Assembly: GCA_023621975.1 (NCBI GenBank)
Contig: JAMOAC010000375.1
Coordinates: 1-10,349 of the forward strand
Direction of reading: 5' to 3'
DNA from: Bacillota bacterium
Lineage (GTDB): Bacteria; Bacillota_A; Clostridia; Acetivibrionales; DUMB01
DNA length: 10,349 bases
In this document: piece after piece, positions 7,260 through 10,349 of the stretch
Layout: every line of letters begins with the position of its first letter
How positions within the stretch are numbered: position 1 is the stretch's first letter
Notes under the pieces: generated by a model
Databases searched by the model: none
What the model was told of the DNA's origin: nothing
Seen by the model: the letters and a program-made list of their open reading frames with translations, nothing else
Program-made: the position numbers and the translations under genes

Positions 7260-8318
7260 TCAGTCCCACCAGTAGGTCCTGTATTTTCTCAATGCGCAAC
7301 AGAGCGCATCTACATTTTCCGGCGGTGTAGGAGGATAAATGCCAGCTATGAATTCAAGCCCTCCGATTGGGCTACCAAGTTTCATGACTTCTTCCTTTAT
7401 AAGGTCTTCTATATCCTTGCGGGATCCGTAAGGGACTACCGTTTGCCTGTCTATGTCAAGTTGAATTGCCACCCTGCCTTTTAGGAATTTCGCCAGGTTA
7501 TCTATACCGTTGCACAAATCCTGAAGATTAATAATATCTACTCCTGCTTCTATAATGTCGTCGAGTATGTCCACTATCTTTCCGTCACTGTGTAAATTTA
7601 CAAGCGTACCAACCTTTTTGCACGGTTCAATAATTCTTTCATAAGCAGGCTTAATCCAGCGCCTGAAATGTGCAGGGCTGATTATGGTTGAAGCCTGGCT
7701 TCCCAGGTCATCTCCCATGAACATTACATCTACTCCGATATCCAGATAGTTATTGATAATCACAAGATTATGTTCAACCAGCTTGTCAATAAGGACATCC
7801 AGCATGGGTTCTCCTGTTGCAAAATCAGTCATGGCATTTTCAAATCCCCGAAGATACAGAATACGCTGGAATAAAAATCCATGAGGAAGGGTTCCGCATG
7901 TATATTTACCCTCTGAACGTCTTTGTTCTATTACGGCCTTTTCCGCATTCCAATCACGCGGTCCTCTGTCCGCCTGTACTCTCGCATCGGGTATTTTATA
8001 GCTGTAAAAATCATCCCAGTTTGCAAGCGGCGCATTTACAACTACACCTTCAATCCCGTCAATACTTGTCTGCCATATACAGCCCCATGCGTCCGTAAAC
8101 GGCTTATCCTTCGTGTATGCTGGACCAAAGTCTATATTATTGTAATCCTTCCACCCTTTTTTGACATAAGGGAAAAAGTCTGGATGGCGAAGGGCAACAG
8201 CCTCCATATCTTCCTTATATTCATTCCAGCTTGCGTTGCTTATTACAACCTCCATCGGTATCCATTGAGGAAAGTTAAAAGTTGCATTTCTAATATAATT
8301 CTCCCTTTGCGTTATCAT
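7260..8318 (-). CDS. URO-D superfamily protein (uroporphyrinogen decarboxylase / corrinoid methyltransferase-like), function unknown
   Basis: The 352-residue product matches the TIM-barrel URO-D family (PF01208) in length and motifs: an N-terminal TQRENYIRN helix, GFLFQRILYLRGFENAM (147-163), DVMFMGDDLGSQ (197-208), SPAHFRRWIKP (214-224), LVNLHSDGKIVDIL (239-252), VAIQLDIDRQ (283-292) and the closing PPTPPENVDAL (329-339). It is not a heme-pathway HemE by context, since no heme genes are near. The methyltransferase branch (MtaA-like) uses a His-x-Cys...Cys zinc site; here the position reads H243-S-D245 and the late cysteine position reads AGIYPP, so that site seems incomplete. No signal peptide is seen, so it is cytoplasmic. 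It lies 60 bp after the GH20 gene. The start at 8318 has only a weak GGG-type ribosome site and no better in-frame start. Its role beside sugar enzymes is unknown. Confidence 0.85.
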   Translation of the reverse strand: MITQRENYIRNATFNFPQWIPMEVVISNASWNEYKEDMEAVALRHPDFFPYVKKGWKDYNNIDFGPAYTKDKPFTDAWGCIWQTSIDGIEGVVVNAPLANWDDFYSYKIPDARVQADRGPRDWNAEKAVIEQRRSEGKYTCGTLPHGFLFQRILYLRGFENAMTDFATGEPMLDVLIDKLVEHNLVIINNYLDIGVDVMFMGDDLGSQASTIISPAHFRRWIKPAYERIIEPCKKVGTLVNLHSDGKIVDILDDIIEAGVDIINLQDLCNGIDNLAKFLKGRVAIQLDIDRQTVVPYGSRKDIEDLIKEEVMKLGSPIGGLEFIAGIYPPTPPENVDALCCALRKYRTYWWD

Positions 8319-8335
8319 AAAGTCATCCCGCCCAT
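8315..8335 (-). other. Possible mini-ORF overlapping the URO-D start
   Basis: An ATG at 8335-8333 opens a six-codon frame (MGGMTL) whose TGA shares bases with the URO-D start codon in an ATGA overlap. The URO-D gene has a poor ribosome site, so stop-start coupling could aid its translation. The mini-ORF itself has no strong Shine-Dalgarno, and this could easily be chance. Confidence 0.15.
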
Positions 8336-8378
8336 CAACCTGTTGTTAATAAGATAAAGCGTCAATCAAGTTAATACA

Positions 8379-10244
8379 TTAATAATTTCTTAAAATATCG
8401 CATATCTGCATAAATGCTTCCTTTATCCTGTACAGCTCACTTTCCTTATTGCGCTTCCGCCACAACCCTGTGAAGTCATACAGCCAGTATTCAAGCATTT
8501 CAGCCAATTCCCATGGGCTGTACACAAATGTCTTTATATCCTGCTTGAAATCATATTTTTTTATGATTAGGGCCAGTGCCTGCATAAGTGCTACGCCTCT
8601 TGCCGACAAATAGAACTCTTGAAAATCAGGCTTTATATTTTCAGGCACATTATTTGACAGGTCAAGTATATGTTTGGAAATATCCATGGCTTTATTGGCT
8701 GCACTGATCAATTCATCTTCACTGACTTCGGTAAATTCTTTTATTACACTGTCAAACATTGGCTTGCCGTAAACCTTATAGTCTCTCCAAAATGCAATAT
8801 TGTTCCAGATAATTTTATCCTGCCTGCAAAGCTCTCTTAACAGTGAAACAATCTTTCCGCTTTTATCGCCGAATTCCAGCAGGGATATTTTTTCATCAAC
8901 AGTCTCATAACTTTCATTATCATCCGGGGACCAGGACAGGGATGCCCCGTATATCATTCCCGGAACAGAATTCGCAAAGAAATTGATGTGGCCTGAGTCT
9001 CCCCAATCGGTATTCAGTACACCTATAGCTCCGTACTTTTTCCCGTAGCCCACCATTTCAGAAATGTTGTGAAAGCTCAAATCCAGTTGGTTAATAAGCC
9101 TGCTGAATCCTGAAACGCTCGGGCATACATACTGTTTGAATCCAAAGTCACTAAATATCTTTATGTCTTCTTCCCTGGCTTTGTCAAAATAATACCAGTT
9201 AAGGAACTCTACATCCTTTGGTAAATATTCCATATAATCCGGATATTTTAGAATTATATCTCCCCAAAGCATTACTTTTTTACCGTAACTTTTTACATGC
9301 CTGATTATCTCATTGACAAAGTCAACATAAAGCTTCCCTATGCCTATTTTATCCGCAAGGGCCTTACTTTTGCCCTTTCCAAGATCAAAGGTCTCATCAC
9401 AGCATATATTGAACTTATTTGAAGAAAACAGCGGGATATATTCGTCAAGCATTTTTCTTACCAGTTCAATGCTTTTTGGATTGGAAGCATCCAGTGTATG
9501 GTATCTCAACCTGTTGTACCACGTAAAAGGCCTGCCTACACTTATGTCCATTTCGCACAGTTCCTTGAATGAATTGCTATCAAGCATATCATACAGATGA
9601 GAAAATGTTGACATACACGGTACAAGCTCAATATTCCTTTTTTTGCAATACTCATCAAGTTCCAGTATTTCTTCCGCAGTGATCGGATCAGACTTTATCC
9701 ATACCTCACTATGATGTCTGTAAGCAAATGTGTACTCTACGTATAACTGCAGCTGATTGATTTTATAGAAGGATATTCTGTCTGCCAATTCTTTCAGGCT
9801 ATCCAGGGTTGGCATTTTCCCCCTGGTTATATCAAACAGATAGCCTCTGTGTGCAAAATAAGGAGAATCATTAATGTTCACACAAGGAATACATGCCCCG
9901 TTCAGCCTTATCAGCTGCCGCAGGGTTTGTACCCCGTAGAAAAGCCCGCTGCTTTCACTCGATGTAATTTCTATATTATCCGGCGTAATGTCGAGTTTGT
10001 AGGATTCTTTTTCATAACTGCCCGGTTCCAGCTTAAAAAATATACAATCCCTTTCATATCTGTCAAACGCTTTAACAATATTGACATGCAATCCTATCGC
10101 CTTTTCTATTTCTTCCTGGAGCAAACGTGCATATTCAAAATCATTGTAGCTGCATCCGGATTCAAGAATAATCCTTGTCCGGTGAGAAAGTGCAAAATGC
10201 CCTTCCTTTTCATTTATTTCTCTTGGCCTGGGTAACAATATCAT
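8379..10244 (-). CDS. GH20-type beta-N-acetylhexosaminidase, cytoplasmic
   Basis: The 621-residue protein starts MILLPRPREINEKEGHF, typical of the N-terminal GH20b domain (about 1-125, including SSGLFYGVQTLRQL at 98-111). The catalytic barrel begins at AHRGYLFDITRGKMP (131-145), where the RG..LDxxR-like block holds the substrate arginine, and carries the catalytic pair D283-E284 in FNICCDETFDLG. Later blocks are LNWYYF (348-353) and NTDWGDSGH (411-419). A helical C-terminal part (about 445-621) follows. GH20 enzymes release terminal GlcNAc or GalNAc by substrate-assisted catalysis using the acetamido group. No signal peptide is visible, so it should act on imported oligosaccharides. The usual GG before DE is CC here. 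AGGAGG (10260-10255) sets the start 10 nt downstream. It lies 39 bp after the preceding partial gene. Substrate specificity is not readable from sequence. Confidence 0.9.
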   Translation of the reverse strand: MILLPRPREINEKEGHFALSHRTRIILESGCSYNDFEYARLLQEEIEKAIGLHVNIVKAFDRYERDCIFFKLEPGSYEKESYKLDITPDNIEITSSESSGLFYGVQTLRQLIRLNGACIPCVNINDSPYFAHRGYLFDITRGKMPTLDSLKELADRISFYKINQLQLYVEYTFAYRHHSEVWIKSDPITAEEILELDEYCKKRNIELVPCMSTFSHLYDMLDSNSFKELCEMDISVGRPFTWYNRLRYHTLDASNPKSIELVRKMLDEYIPLFSSNKFNICCDETFDLGKGKSKALADKIGIGKLYVDFVNEIIRHVKSYGKKVMLWGDIILKYPDYMEYLPKDVEFLNWYYFDKAREEDIKIFSDFGFKQYVCPSVSGFSRLINQLDLSFHNISEMVGYGKKYGAIGVLNTDWGDSGHINFFANSVPGMIYGASLSWSPDDNESYETVDEKISLLEFGDKSGKIVSLLRELCRQDKIIWNNIAFWRDYKVYGKPMFDSVIKEFTEVSEDELISAANKAMDISKHILDLSNNVPENIKPDFQEFYLSARGVALMQALALIIKKYDFKQDIKTFVYSPWELAEMLEYWLYDFTGLWRKRNKESELYRIKEAFMQICDILRNY

Positions 10245-10254
10245 GATTGTGTTT

Positions 10255-10260
10255 CCTCCT
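10255..10260 (-). promoter_or_regulatory. Strong Shine-Dalgarno (AGGAGG) of the GH20 gene
   Basis: A perfect AGGAGG followed by AAACACAATC and then ATG fixes the GH20 start at 10244. It lies in the 39-bp gap after the preceding gene's stop. Confidence 0.8.
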
Positions 10261-10283
10261 CATATTTGCCAGTTCCATACTAG

Positions 10284-10349
10284 TCAGTTCTTTTGTTTTT
10301 CCATTTCAAGCAACATCAACAATCCATACATTATCGTGGTTGCACACCA
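10284..10349 (-). CDS. C-terminal end of an unidentified upstream gene (partial)
   Basis: Reading from the right edge, one frame stays open for 21 codons and ends at TGA (10286-10284): WCATTIMYGLLMLLEMEKQKN. The other two frames stop after 5 and 13 codons. The 39-bp gap to the GH20 start, with a strong ribosome site inside it, is what one expects between operon neighbours. The tail is helical and hydrophobic, like the end of an alpha-barrel enzyme, but too short to name a family. Confidence 0.45.
   Translation of the reverse strand, partial: WCATTIMYGLLMLLEMEKQKN

Noticed and set aside
7260..8318. Calling the URO-D gene a heme biosynthesis hemE
   Set aside because: No other heme genes are near, the context is carbohydrate metabolism, and the sequence fits the broader URO-D superfamily rather than HemE.
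7923..8357. A 144-codon plus-strand frame opposite the URO-D gene
   Set aside because: The minus-strand frame has clear family motifs across the same bases; the plus-strand translation has no recognisable feature.

Overview
The window looks like a carbohydrate-handling gene cluster from an anaerobic, moderate-GC member of the Bacillota, most likely a clostridial or related lineage. This rests on three things seen in the sequence: a giant secreted protein ending in three S-layer homology (SLH) domains, which implies a Gram-positive type wall anchor; strong AGGAGG-type ribosome binding sites; and a URO-D superfamily protein sitting among sugar enzymes, a pattern familiar from Clostridia and Paenibacillaceae. 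The exact genus cannot be fixed from the sequence alone.

Every gene lies on the minus strand, so transcription runs from right to left. At the right edge is the last 21 codons of an unidentified gene (10284-10349). Next comes a cytoplasmic GH20-type beta-N-acetylhexosaminidase (8379-10244), then a URO-D superfamily protein (7260-8318). A 126-144 bp spacer follows, holding a perfectly abutting 21-bp tandem repeat. Then comes the 2.2-thousand-residue surface protein (462-7115 or 7133) and, after 40 bp, the first third of an AGE/RenBP-type N-acylglucosamine 2-epimerase family gene that runs off the left edge. The gaps are 39, 60, 126-144 and 40 bp, and I see no clear terminator hairpin in any of them, so one operon with a possible internal promoter before the giant gene is plausible. 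No stretch over 300 bases lacks a gene.

Functionally, the surface protein would hold glycans at the cell wall. It carries six discoidin-like (F5/8 type C) modules of three sequence types, arranged on both sides of a central TIM-barrel-like region that I cannot assign to a family. A cytoplasmic GH20 enzyme would then release terminal N-acetylhexosamines from imported fragments, and the epimerase would interconvert the freed amino sugars or related sugars. The role of the URO-D-like protein is unknown; its expected zinc-binding cysteine is replaced by aspartate. The combination suggests a system for amino-sugar-containing glycans, but the true substrate is inference. The most unusual element is the central barrel-like domain of the giant protein.
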